Shown here: positions 7,807 through 14,247 of the stretch, piece after piece
How the letters are laid out: every line of letters starts with the position of its first letter
Position numbering within the stretch: position 1 is the first letter of the stretch
Notes under the pieces: model-generated
The model's database searches: none
Told to the model about the DNA's origin: nothing
What the model saw: the letters and a program-made list of their open reading frames with translations, nothing else
Position numbers and translations under genes: made by a program
Assembly: GCA_017477935.1 (NCBI GenBank)
Contig: JAFVIC010000052.1
Location: 1-33,778 of the forward strand
DNA length: 33,778 bases
Source: Akkermansia sp.
Lineage (GTDB): Bacteria; Verrucomicrobiota; Verrucomicrobiia; Verrucomicrobiales; Akkermansiaceae
Reading direction: 5' to 3'

Positions 7807-8052
7807 GAACTTCAAAAGCATGAAGTTTTTATAACTAGCTGGGCTTCTTTTAGCATATCCCCGCAGGGCTGTCAGCGCTTATTTTCATTTTTCTTGCTCA
7901 ATAGGTGGGAGGGGCTTTGCCCTCCCATCCCACCTGAGTCCCTTATCAGCTAAGGGCTACGATGAGCAACTCAACGAATCGCATCAACATCTCCAAGTGG
8001 AGCAAGCTAGTTATGTGTTTCTTGCTTTTTCGTTTGGTGTCCTTTCAGTGCC
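7776..8052 (-). ncRNA. Candidate structured leader/attenuator RNA or independent sRNA
   Basis: A minus-strand transcript from the promoter at 8059-8087 to the terminator at 7767-7806 would be about 280 nt. It has a 10-bp closing stem (8005-8014 with 7831-7840). Inside are a GC hairpin (7907-7926, 7-bp stem GGGAGGG) and a 6-bp hairpin (7940-7956). Outside is a 7-bp hairpin (7808-7827) before the terminator. A small hydrophobic ORF lies in the domain, and the 6-bp hairpin covers its stop codon. The arrangement fits a leader-peptide or ligand-controlled attenuator of the RHH gene, or a stand-alone RNA. It matches no RNA class I can recognise. Confidence 0.5.
7946..7990 (-). CDS. Candidate 12-14-residue hydrophobic leader peptide
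   Basis: ATG at 7990 or, more likely, ATG at 7984, which sits 6 nt after a GGAG. The peptide reads MRFVELLIVALS and ends in tandem stops TGA-TAA. It lies within the structured RNA upstream of the RHH gene. The composition is like very small membrane peptides (for example Ibs-type toxins), but an ORF this short can arise by chance. Confidence 0.3.
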   Translation of the reverse strand: MLMRFVELLIVALS

Positions 8053-8058
8053 GCGCTT

Positions 8059-8087
8059 ATTATATCATATTTTGTATATATAAGTAA
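8059..8087 (-). promoter_or_regulatory. Predicted minus-strand promoter with extended -10
   Basis: TTACTT (8082-8087), a 17-nt spacer and TATAAT (8059-8064), the -10 box preceded by TGA (extended -10, TGN-TATAAT). It would drive the structured leader and possibly the RHH gene. The predicted start is near 8052. Confidence 0.6.
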
Positions 8088-8229
8088 GAATCTCTGCATA
8101 AAAATGCAAAAAAATATAATATAACCCGCTATCGTTTTATATTGCCGCGCAGTTTATAAGACTATATTTAATTATCTCCTCAACGCTAGAAAAATGCAAT
8201 AAAAAACGCTAAAAAATATCCCTTTTGTA
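8088..8229. other. AT-rich spacer between divergent promoters, with short repeats
   Basis: A strongly AT-rich stretch within GC-rich DNA. It contains AAAAATGCAA twice (near 8100 and 8190) and AACGCTA/AAACGCTA close together (about 8182-8213). It separates the minus promoter at 8059-8087 from the plus promoter at 8230-8258. It may be a binding region for a regulator, for instance an AT-hook protein, or horizontally acquired DNA. Confidence 0.5.
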
Positions 8230-8258
8230 TTGATATGTTACGTATTATATTGTATAAT
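8230..8258 (+). promoter_or_regulatory. Near-consensus promoter of the 24-residue peptide gene
   Basis: TTGATA (8230-8235), a 17-nt spacer and a perfect TATAAT (8253-8258). The predicted start near 8265 coincides with a small 5' hairpin (GCCG 8265-8268, CGGC 8273-8276). Confidence 0.8.
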
Positions 8259-8299
8259 TCTCGCGCCGCCTACGGCATAGAAAGGAGATGAACATGTAA

Positions 8300-8374
8300 A
8301 TGAAATCCCTCTATTTCTGGCACCTGCAGGTGATTGAGTATCTGATTTATCTGGTATTTCTAGCCTGCAACTAA
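8300..8374 (+). CDS. Candidate 24-residue hydrophobic peptide with upstream start-stop codon
   Basis: The peptide begins MKSLYFWHLQ and continues with a hydrophobic stretch (VIEYLIYLVFLAC) long enough for one membrane span. It is enclosed by a near-consensus promoter, a 5' hairpin and a strong terminator, so it is a complete ~150-nt transcription unit. A strong Shine-Dalgarno (AAAGGAG, 8281-8287) lies 6 nt before an ATG that is followed at once by TAA (8294-8299); the peptide ATG is next, in the same frame. Ribosomes may start at the ATG-TAA and reinitiate, or the peptide ATG may be used directly with a 12-nt spacing. The design resembles type I toxin mRNAs, but no antisense antitoxin promoter is obvious. 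Not recognised as a known family. Confidence 0.5.
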   Translation: MKSLYFWHLQVIEYLIYLVFLACN

Positions 8375-8379
8375 AACTC

Positions 8380-8413
8380 AGAGCCCCGGCTGGTCACCGG
8401 GGCTCTTTTTTTT
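8380..8413 (+). terminator. Intrinsic terminator of the small peptide unit
   Basis: 10-bp stem (AGAGCCCCGG with CCGGGGCTCT, 8380-8389 and 8397-8406), 7-nt loop, T-run of 8. Confidence 0.9.
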
Positions 8414-8425
8414 ACAATTTTTGTA

Positions 8426-8454
8426 TTGACTTTGCGAGCTTTTTACCATAAAAT
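8426..8454 (+). promoter_or_regulatory. Promoter of a candidate small RNA
   Basis: TTGACT (8426-8431), a 17-nt spacer and TAAAAT (8449-8454), 13 nt after the previous terminator. Confidence 0.7.
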
Positions 8455-8460
8455 GCCCTC

Positions 8461-8541
8461 AGCCAGAAAAAGAGTAGGAATCATTTACATCTCTTTTCAA
8501 ACAGCCCCGCGGTGCAGACCACACCGGCGGGGCTTTTCTTT
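8461..8541 (+). ncRNA. Candidate ~80-nt small RNA
   Basis: A short unit bounded by the promoter at 8426-8454 and a terminator whose stem pairs AGCCCCGC (8503-8510) with GCGGGGCT (8527-8534). It is extended by GGTG/CACC with one bulge and followed by TTTTCTTTT. No credible start codon with a ribosome-binding site lies in its ~40-nt unpaired part. It is convergent with the xer gene. It may be a trans-acting sRNA, perhaps regulating the neighbouring small peptide; that is inference. Confidence 0.55.
8503..8541 (+). terminator. Terminator of the small RNA, possibly shared with xer
   Basis: Stem of 8 + 4 bp with a one-base bulge, followed by T4-C-T4 on the plus strand. Read on the minus strand it is followed by only three T, so it may also slow transcription from xer. 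Confidence 0.8.
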
Positions 8542-8643
8542 TCAAGGCGGAGCAGCGGGGGCGGCGGGCACAAAAACACGGCCGGGCGTGCGCATCACCC
8601 GCGCCATGGCCGCCGAATGGTGGCAAATCCTCCCGCCTAACTC

Positions 8644-9570
8644 TCAGGGGGCGGGTGTGCTGTCAGCAGATTTTTTTCCGCGCGGGTGGAAGTGGCGGTG
8701 CAGGCTTATCAGACGTTTTTTCTCGACATGGGTGTAGATTTGTGTGGTCGTGAGGTCGGCATGGCCGAGCATATCCTGAATCACACGCAGGTCGGCGCCG
8801 TTTTCGAGCAGGTGGGTCGCAAAAGAATGCCGCATGATGTGCGGGTACACATTCTCTGACAGGCCGATGTCAGCAGCACGCGCTTTGATAATCTGCCGTA
8901 TGCGCTCACGCGTGAGCCCCGTGCCGCGGCGCGAGAGAAACAACACGTTTGGCCGGTTGCCGGCGCGTATCAACTTGCCGCGCGCATGCTGCATGTAGTG
9001 GCGCAGGGCTGTGGCTGCCATGCCGCCCAGCGGCACGTAGCGGGTTTTCTGCCCTTTGCCGAGCACGCGCAGGAACATGTCGTCCCAATCCACCTGCTCA
9101 GGGCGCAGGCTGATAAGCTCGCTGACACGCAGCCCGCTGCTGTAGAGCAGTTCGAGCATGGCGCGGTCACGCGCGCCCAGGGGCAGTTCGTGCGGGTCAA
9201 TGCTCTCCAGCAAGCGGTTCACCTGTTCTGCGCCGAGGGTTTCGGGCACTTTCATACCGGGGCGCCCGCCCTGTAGCAGCTCCGCCGGGTTGGTGGGGAT
9301 GGTACCGCGGCTGTGCAGATAGCGGAAAAAGCGGCGCAAGTGCACCATGGCTATGCGGCAGCTTGAGGGGCGCAGCCCCGCATGGTGCAAATCGGTGCGG
9401 TACTCTGCCAGCAGGGGTTCGGTAACATCCGCCGGTGTCGGCGCGTGCTCTCGGCACCACAGGGCAAAGCGGGTCAGGCTGCGCCGCACTCCCTCACGGT
9501 AATTCGTGCTCAACCCGCGCTCTGCTGCCAGGTAAAGCAGGAACTGCTCGATGAGGGTAGCGTATGTCAT
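8644..9570 (-). CDS. xerD: Tyrosine recombinase XerC/XerD type
   Basis: A 308-residue site-specific recombinase of the length expected for Xer proteins, which resolve chromosome dimers at dif. The N-terminal SAM-like core-binding domain spans residues 1-90. The catalytic set is complete: R148 (SGLRVSEL), K172, H244 and R247 (HIMRHSFATH), H270 (LGHADL) and Y279 (TQIYTHV). The order and spacing match housekeeping Xer proteins rather than integron or phage integrases, and no attachment site or cargo was seen. XerC versus XerD cannot be settled here. It lies 51 nt downstream of a lipoprotein gene on the same strand and is probably co-transcribed with it. Confidence 0.92.
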   Translation of the reverse strand: MTYATLIEQFLLYLAAERGLSTNYREGVRRSLTRFALWCREHAPTPADVTEPLLAEYRTDLHHAGLRPSSCRIAMVHLRRFFRYLHSRGTIPTNPAELLQGGRPGMKVPETLGAEQVNRLLESIDPHELPLGARDRAMLELLYSSGLRVSELISLRPEQVDWDDMFLRVLGKGQKTRYVPLGGMAATALRHYMQHARGKLIRAGNRPNVLFLSRRGTGLTRERIRQIIKARAADIGLSENVYPHIMRHSFATHLLENGADLRVIQDMLGHADLTTTQIYTHVEKKRLISLHRHFHPRGKKSADSTPAP

Positions 9571-9621
9571 GGCTCAGGCTCCGTGGCACATCCCCGGGGC
9601 GCAAGGCTCGGGTTTACCCGG

Positions 9622-10287
9622 TTAGCGGGAGCCGGTGGGTTCGGGCAGGGCGGCATCGAGGTCCTCCTCCACCGCAGGGGCAGGGGTAGCCTGACCGGCG
9701 GCCTCCTGTATTTCGCGCTTGCGCTCCTCGAATTCCTTGGATTTTTCGGACTTCTTGCCAACCACAACTACAGTACGGCCTTCATCGTTGACACGCAGCT
9801 GAGGGTTCGTGGTATCGCTGAGCGGTGCTTGTTCGAAGGGCAGCAAACCATCGACCCCGGCCGGGGCTTCACCATCGGGCAGCGGCACCATATCAGCTGT
9901 GGATACCAGGGTGATGGGGTTTACCATGTCAGTCTCGCGCAGGAAACCGCGAACCCCGTTCTCGGCCTCTACAAAATAATATGTCCCTTCGCATGAGAGA
10001 ATCTTCACGGTGGGAGTCTCAACCATGCGACCCGACGGTTTTTCCGCATAATCGGGGTTGCGATCCAGCAGGTAGGCTCGCCCCTGCTGCACTTCGGGGG
10101 TCGCTCCGACTACAAATAACCCCTCTTTCACGCGCTCCGCTCGCATTTTGGCTCGTGCCTCATCCGTACCGGGCGGGTCGAGCGGAGAGGGCTCCTGTAG
10201 GTACAGGGGCATGTACTCACCTTTTTCGAACATGTTGCACGAACTGAGCAACACGGCACCGAGTAGCAAATATGGAGCGACTTTCAT
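9622..10287 (-). CDS. Predicted outer- or inner-membrane lipoprotein
   Basis: A 221-residue protein. It starts MKVAPYLLLGAVLLSSC, a short lipoprotein signal peptide with lipobox LSSC. The mature part is acidic. A middle stretch (VKILSCEGTYYFVEAENGVRGFLRETDM) resembles a small SH3-like beta domain. A charged helical region (KKSEKSKEFEERKREIQEA) and an acidic Ala/Pro tail follow. No family recognised. The frame stays open to 10341, but the ATG at 10287 fits the signal peptide and lies 9 nt after a perfect -10 box. The first gene of a likely two-gene unit with xer. Confidence 0.8.
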   Translation of the reverse strand: MKVAPYLLLGAVLLSSCNMFEKGEYMPLYLQEPSPLDPPGTDEARAKMRAERVKEGLFVVGATPEVQQGRAYLLDRNPDYAEKPSGRMVETPTVKILSCEGTYYFVEAENGVRGFLRETDMVNPITLVSTADMVPLPDGEAPAGVDGLLPFEQAPLSDTTNPQLRVNDEGRTVVVVGKKSEKSKEFEERKREIQEAAGQATPAPAVEEDLDAALPEPTGSR

Positions 10288-10296
10288 ACGTGCTCC

Positions 10297-10325
10297 ATTA
10301 TAGAGTAAATGCCGGTTTATATCAA
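10297..10325 (-). promoter_or_regulatory. Promoter of the lipoprotein-xer unit
   Basis: TTGATA (10320-10325), a 17-nt spacer and perfect TATAAT (10297-10302) on the minus strand. The ATG is 9 nt after the -10 box, so the 5' leader is at most a few nucleotides. Confidence 0.8.
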
Positions 10326-10382
10326 GCAATAACGGCGTCATGGATGAAAAGCCGGGCGTTGAAAAGGTGAAAATTCACGATT

Positions 10383-10411
10383 TTGACGTTCGTATTCTGC
10401 GGAATTGTATT
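10383..10411 (+). promoter_or_regulatory. Possible promoter of a structured RNA
   Basis: TTGACG (10383-10388), a 17-nt spacer and TGTATT (10406-10411, 4 of 6 consensus). The predicted start is near 10418. Confidence 0.45.
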
Positions 10412-10417
10412 TTTTCG

Positions 10418-10614
10418 GCGGTGGCAGTGTTTTTTCGGCTTGTACCGGACGCAGAGCGCCCACCTGTGTCGCAACGCAGGTGGGCACCCAACTTACTACC
10501 TTATGAAACCCGGTCGCCCGAATTGGCGGAGCCGCGCTCTCTCCTTCACGGAACATCCGCCGGCGGCCGGTATGGTTATGACTCCCGTAAACGAACGTTT
10601 GTTCAATTTTTTTT
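10418..10614 (+). ncRNA. Candidate ~200-nt structured RNA of unknown class
   Basis: No protein gene fits this 400-nt gap, but nested pairing is clear. P1 pairs TACCGG (10443-10448) with CCGGTA (10567-10572). P2 pairs AGAGC (10453-10457) with GCTCT (10536-10540). P3 is an 11-bp hairpin (10458-10468 with 10475-10485) with a 6-nt loop. P4 is CGCC/GGCG around 10515-10529. P5 is CGGA/TCCG around 10549-10559. A 4-bp hairpin (10593-10604) and a T-run of 8 (10607-10614) could end the RNA. Its length would suit 6S RNA, but the branched fold does not. The orientation is inferred from the T-run and the promoter. Confidence 0.45.
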
Positions 10615-10680
10615 CAGAAAAGCGCCGATTTTTTTTGATTTTGCAATGAATCCGGGGTACTTCAACACGGAAATTGTGCT

Positions 10681-10709
10681 TTGACATGTCGCTCTCAGAG
10701 TGGTATAGT
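10681..10709 (+). promoter_or_regulatory. Promoter of the PP2C phosphatase gene
   Basis: Perfect TTGACA (10681-10686), a 17-nt spacer and TATAGT (10704-10709). The leader is about 30 nt and ends in AGGA, 2 nt before the ATG. Confidence 0.85.
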
Positions 10710-10746
10710 GAGAACTGAGCTGAATTTGACAGAAAGGCACAGGAAT

Positions 10747-11766
10747 ATGATAACGATGAAAACCACCTTCCGTGAGTGTACCGTCAGCGCGGCGGCAATA
10801 AAGTGGATAGGGCTCCGCGAACGGCAGGAAGACCAAGTGGAGTTTTGCACCGGGCCCTGTGTCGAGGCTCCCTGTATGCTGGCTTTGCTGGCAGATGGTA
10901 TGGGTGGTATGGGGAATGGCGATGTGGCAGGTGCCTTGATTGTGAACGGTTATCTGGAACACTACCGCCGAGCCGCGTGTACGGTGGAACAGGTGGATTA
11001 CCTGCGCCTGGCCAACAGTGCCCCTCTCGCCGTGGCCGATGACCATGAGACCGGCTTTGAGCTGCTTGCGGAATGTTTGCAGGTTGCCAATAACTCTCTG
11101 GCGGAAGAAAAACTCAAAGGTGGTATGACGGAAGGTGCCGGTGCAACCCTCATCGCGCTGCATGTCACCCCCGGGGGGATATGGTGGCAGAGCATAGGTG
11201 ATTCACTGCTCTACCACATACAGGGCGCAACGGTGAATAAAATAAACGTGGCGCATAACTGGGGGCAGCTCATTGACAGAGATTTGCAGGCCGGTATCAT
11301 CACCCCTGAGCAGGCTGAGGGGCAGCGCCACATGCGCCACGCGCTCCACTCGGCCGTGTGCGGTACGGTTATTCCTGAAATTCAGTATTGCCGCACGCCA
11401 TTGCAGGTTGGGGACCGCTTTATCATAGCCTCTGACGGATTGCAGCCCCTGATAGATGCCGGCTGGGAGCACATGCTCCATGTGCCTGAGCTGCGCGATG
11501 CTTCAGCCGCTGAGGTTTGCGAGATTCTCATAGAGGCTCTGCAGTGTGTGGAGTACCCCTACCAAGACAACACGGCCATTGCGGTGCTTGATATTCTGCC
11601 CCCGGTTGAGACTACACAGCAGGTGGGGTATGCCGTTGCTGAGGAGGAAGACGAGGTTATTACCGGTACCCCCGTACTCTCACCCGAAGAGCAGGCAAGG
11701 CTCGAAGCCGCAGCTGATGTCATGGCAGCTGTGCCGGAACAGGTGCCCGGCGCGACCGGGGTGTGA
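10747..11766 (+). CDS. PP2C-family protein serine/threonine phosphatase
   Basis: A 339-residue metal-dependent phosphatase that removes phosphate from Ser/Thr in proteins. PP2C motifs appear in order: RERQEDQ (residues 24-30), LLADGMGGMGNGD (Asp50, metal ligand), GAGATLIALHV, WWQSIGDSLLY, DRFIIASDGLQPL, and the C-terminal QDNTAIAV with the last metal Asp. About 60 acidic, Ala/Pro-rich residues follow and have no recognised domain. It has no signal peptide, so it is cytoplasmic. It is the natural counterpart of the Ser/Thr kinase at the window start. The ATG at 10747 (MITMKTTF) is chosen because upstream in-frame sequence overlaps the promoter. Confidence 0.92.
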   Translation: MITMKTTFRECTVSAAAIKWIGLRERQEDQVEFCTGPCVEAPCMLALLADGMGGMGNGDVAGALIVNGYLEHYRRAACTVEQVDYLRLANSAPLAVADDHETGFELLAECLQVANNSLAEEKLKGGMTEGAGATLIALHVTPGGIWWQSIGDSLLYHIQGATVNKINVAHNWGQLIDRDLQAGIITPEQAEGQRHMRHALHSAVCGTVIPEIQYCRTPLQVGDRFIIASDGLQPLIDAGWEHMLHVPELRDASAAEVCEILIEALQCVEYPYQDNTAIAVLDILPPVETTQQVGYAVAEEEDEVITGTPVLSPEEQARLEAAADVMAAVPEQVPGATGV

Positions 11767-11797
11767 GAGCTGCTGCCCTGTGCCGTACCGCCAACCA

Positions 11798-11813
11798 CCC
11801 CCCCCCCCCCCCC
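11798..11813 (+). repeat. Poly-C tract (16 C)
   Basis: Sixteen consecutive C residues in the gap between the convergent PP2C and ABC-ATPase genes. They can pair with GGGGG (11820-11825) around the loop TGTAAGC, giving a GC hairpin without a T-run. Confidence 0.9.
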
Positions 11814-11858
11814 TGTAAGCGGGGGTGTGGGGCTGTTGGACGGCGGGGGCGGTTTGTG

Positions 11859-12596
11859 TTACAGGTGACGCAGGGCGAGGAATTCGCGTATGCGGGCGTT
11901 GGCGGAGTTTTTCAGCTCCGTGGGGGTGTCGTCCTCGACCACGTGGCCATCGGCCAGGAAGATGATACGATCGGCCAGTTCGCAGGCGAAGGCGATATCG
12001 TGCGAGACGACAATCATGGTCATGCCATCGCGGGCGAGGTCGCGCATGAGCGCTTGCACTTCGCCTACCATTTCGGGGTCGAGCGCTGAGGTGGGTTCAT
12101 CGAACAGCAGCACCTCGGGGTTCATGGCGAGGGCGCGCACAATGGCGACGCGCTGTTTCTGGCCGCCTGAGAGCTGGGCAGGGTAGGCGGTGGCTTTGTC
12201 CGCCAGGCCGATTCGGTTGAGCAGGCGCAGGGCTGTCTGTCGGGCCTCGTGCGGGCTGAGCAGCCCGCATTTGACAGGTGCCAGGGTGATGTTTTCGACG
12301 ATGTTGAGGTGCGGGAACAGATTGAAGTGCTGGAACACCATGCCCACGTGGCCGCGGTAGCGGTTCAGCTCGGCCTCGCTGCGACCGGGTTCGGTGCCGT
12401 GAAAGAGCACTTGCCCGCCGTCCGGTGTCTCCAGAAAGTTCATGCAGCGCAGTACGGTGCTCTTGCCTGCTCCGGAAGGACCGACCAGGAATACCACCTC
12501 GCCTCTGTGTACTTGTAGTGAAACTCCTTTTATCACTTTCAGTGAGCCGAAGTTTTTCACCAGGTCACGTACCTCCAGTATGGTATTATCGTTCAT
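11859..12596 (-). CDS. Polar amino acid ABC transporter, ATP-binding protein
   Basis: A 245-residue ATPase of the GlnQ/HisP type that powers amino acid import. Walker A GPSGAGKST (39-47), signature LSGGQKQR, Walker B VLLFDEPTSALDP and the switch His in VVSHD are all present. The QHFNLFPHLN Q-loop is typical for amino acid importers. Its ATG lies inside the last codons of the upstream permease gene (11-nt overlap), which implies coupled translation. The substrate cannot be told from this subunit. Confidence 0.95.
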   Translation of the reverse strand: MNDNTILEVRDLVKNFGSLKVIKGVSLQVHRGEVVFLVGPSGAGKSTVLRCMNFLETPDGGQVLFHGTEPGRSEAELNRYRGHVGMVFQHFNLFPHLNIVENITLAPVKCGLLSPHEARQTALRLLNRIGLADKATAYPAQLSGGQKQRVAIVRALAMNPEVLLFDEPTSALDPEMVGEVQALMRDLARDGMTMIVVSHDIAFACELADRIIFLADGHVVEDDTPTELKNSANARIREFLALRHL

Positions 12597-14049
12597 TTTT
12601 CTTAAGTCGCAGTTCGAGTTTCTTCAGCATGTGGCTCAGCAGCATTACCATGCACAGGTAGATGGCTGCCACGGCAAAAAGCGGCAGGAAGGCATCGTAG
12701 GTCTGGCTGCGGATGATGTCGCCGCCCTTGGTGAGGTCTTGCAGGGCGATATAACCGCAGATACTCGTTTCCTTGAGCAGCACGATAAACTCATTGCCCA
12801 GCGCCGGGAGCACGTTTTTGAAAGCCTGGGGCAGAATCACGCTGCGCATGGTGGTGCCGTAGCTCAGGCCCAGGCTGCGGCCGGCCTCCATTTGCCCGCG
12901 GTCCACGGACATGATACCCGAGCGGATGATTTCAGCCACGTAGGCGGCGGAGTTCAGGCCGAAGGCGACCATGGCCACCAGCACTTTGCTGATATCGACC
13001 GAGCCGAAGATGACGAAGTAGATGATGAGCAGCTGCACCACAATGGGCGTGCCGCGCACAACGGTCAGGTACACGCGGCAGAACCAATCGAGCACTCGCA
13101 GGCGCCCGGTCAGGTCGGCCGTGCTGCGTACCACGGCTATCAGGAACCCCAGAGCGATGCCGATGAGAGCCGCGGCCAGCGCTATTTCCACCGTTACCAG
13201 CAGGCCATCTGCCAGGTAACGCCAGCGCTCGTTCTTCACGAAATCCGTGCGGAAATCATCCGCCAGTCGGCCGGCCATGCTGTCAGCCTGTTGTTCGGTT
13301 TCGGGGGTGTTCTCGCGCATGTGGCGCTCGATGATGGCGGCCAGTGTGCCGTCGGCCTCCATTTCATCGAGCGTGAGGTTGAGCATGGTGAGCAGGTCGT
13401 CATTGCCCTTGCGCAGGGCCATGGCGTATTCCTCTTCCACCACGGCTTCGGGCAGGATGATGAGCCCGTGACTGCCGGCTACGTGGTTTTCAGCCGGGGC
13501 GTTGTCGAGCACCACGGCATCGACCTTGCCGGCATTCATGGCCGAGATAGCCAGCGCGCCGTTCGTGTAGCGCTCCGGTTCACAGATGTGCTCGGTCACG
13601 TACGTGTCGCCCGATGAACCGTGCTGCACACCCACGCGCACCTTTTTCAGGTCGTCCACGCCTTTCACGCTTGAGCCCTCGGGTACGATGATAACCTGCT
13701 TTGCCCCGGCATAGCTGCGGGTGAAGTTCACCTGGCGGCGGCGGTCTTCCGTCACGGTCAACCCGGAGGCTACGACATCCACCTTGCCGGTCTGAACAGC
13801 GGTGATGATGGAGTCGAACGCCATGTCTTCCAGTTTGAACTGTACCTGATTTCGGCGCCCGATTTCCTTGAGTATATCCACATCGATACCCACAATTTCC
13901 GTGCCGCGGTAAAATTCATAGGGCGGGAATGTCGCCTCCATACCCACGGTATAGGTACGGGTCTGTACTTCCTGTCGGTCGCAGGCAGTCAGCAGCAGAG
14001 CTGTCAGCATGCAGGCGAGCGCAAGGCTCAGGGCTCGTAATCTGTTCAT
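12586..14049 (-). CDS. Amino acid ABC transporter, fused substrate-binding protein and permease
   Basis: A 487-residue fusion. Residues 1-23 are a lipoprotein signal (lipobox LLTAC). About 25-250 form a family 3 solute-binding domain (YTVGMEATFPPYEF, VGIDVDILKEIG, YVTEHICEPERY). About 270-485 form a HisM/GlnP-type permease with several membrane spans and the coupling EAGRSLGLSYG / ILPQAFKNVLPALGNEFI loop. Such fusions are known, for example GlnP of lactic acid bacteria. With the ATPase gene directly downstream this is a complete importer, probably for a polar amino acid. The frame is open to 14145; the ATG at 14049 fits the signal peptide and lies 7 nt after a -10 box. Confidence 0.93.
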   Translation of the reverse strand: MNRLRALSLALACMLTALLLTACDRQEVQTRTYTVGMEATFPPYEFYRGTEIVGIDVDILKEIGRRNQVQFKLEDMAFDSIITAVQTGKVDVVASGLTVTEDRRRQVNFTRSYAGAKQVIIVPEGSSVKGVDDLKKVRVGVQHGSSGDTYVTEHICEPERYTNGALAISAMNAGKVDAVVLDNAPAENHVAGSHGLIILPEAVVEEEYAMALRKGNDDLLTMLNLTLDEMEADGTLAAIIERHMRENTPETEQQADSMAGRLADDFRTDFVKNERWRYLADGLLVTVEIALAAALIGIALGFLIAVVRSTADLTGRLRVLDWFCRVYLTVVRGTPIVVQLLIIYFVIFGSVDISKVLVAMVAFGLNSAAYVAEIIRSGIMSVDRGQMEAGRSLGLSYGTTMRSVILPQAFKNVLPALGNEFIVLLKETSICGYIALQDLTKGGDIIRSQTYDAFLPLFAVAAIYLCMVMLLSHMLKKLELRLKKNER

Positions 14050-14056
14050 GCAAGGG

Positions 14057-14084
14057 AGGATACCACATATTTTCCCGATTACAA
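14057..14084 (-). promoter_or_regulatory. Promoter of the amino acid importer
   Basis: TTGTAA (14079-14084), a 16-nt spacer and TATCCT (14057-14062). The ATG at 14049 is 7 nt further, which predicts a leaderless mRNA. It is divergent from the ankyrin gene promoter. Confidence 0.6.
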
Positions 14085-14187
14085 GAAAAATCGCTCTCGT
14101 GGGGATGCTTTTTGCCGGGCTGTGCGACAGGTGGGGAAGCTTCACCTCCCTCTGTGCAGATTGTCTTTTGTGCAGGGAAAAAATATC

Positions 14188-14215
14188 TTGACTCTCAGGG
14201 TAACTGGGCTATACT
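14188..14215 (+). promoter_or_regulatory. Promoter of the ankyrin-repeat gene
   Basis: TTGACT (14188-14193), a 16-nt spacer and TATACT (14210-14215). The leader is about 25 nt without a Shine-Dalgarno sequence. Confidence 0.75.
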
Positions 14216-14247
14216 GTCAGATAAGGGATTTAACCAATTTTCAAGTT

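Noticed and set aside
7776..8052. tmRNA
   Set aside because: The permuted tRNA-Ala-like ends, CCA and a proteolysis-tag ORF ending in Ala-Ala are absent.
8644..9570. Phage or integron integrase marking a mobile island
   Set aside because: Length and motifs fit housekeeping Xer, it is co-directional with a chromosomal lipoprotein gene, and no att repeats, attC sites or cargo genes were seen.
10418..10614. 6S RNA, SRP RNA or RNase P RNA
   Set aside because: The branched pairing does not form a single long hairpin with a central bubble. The SRP GGAAGG-type loop and RNase P core sequences are not seen.
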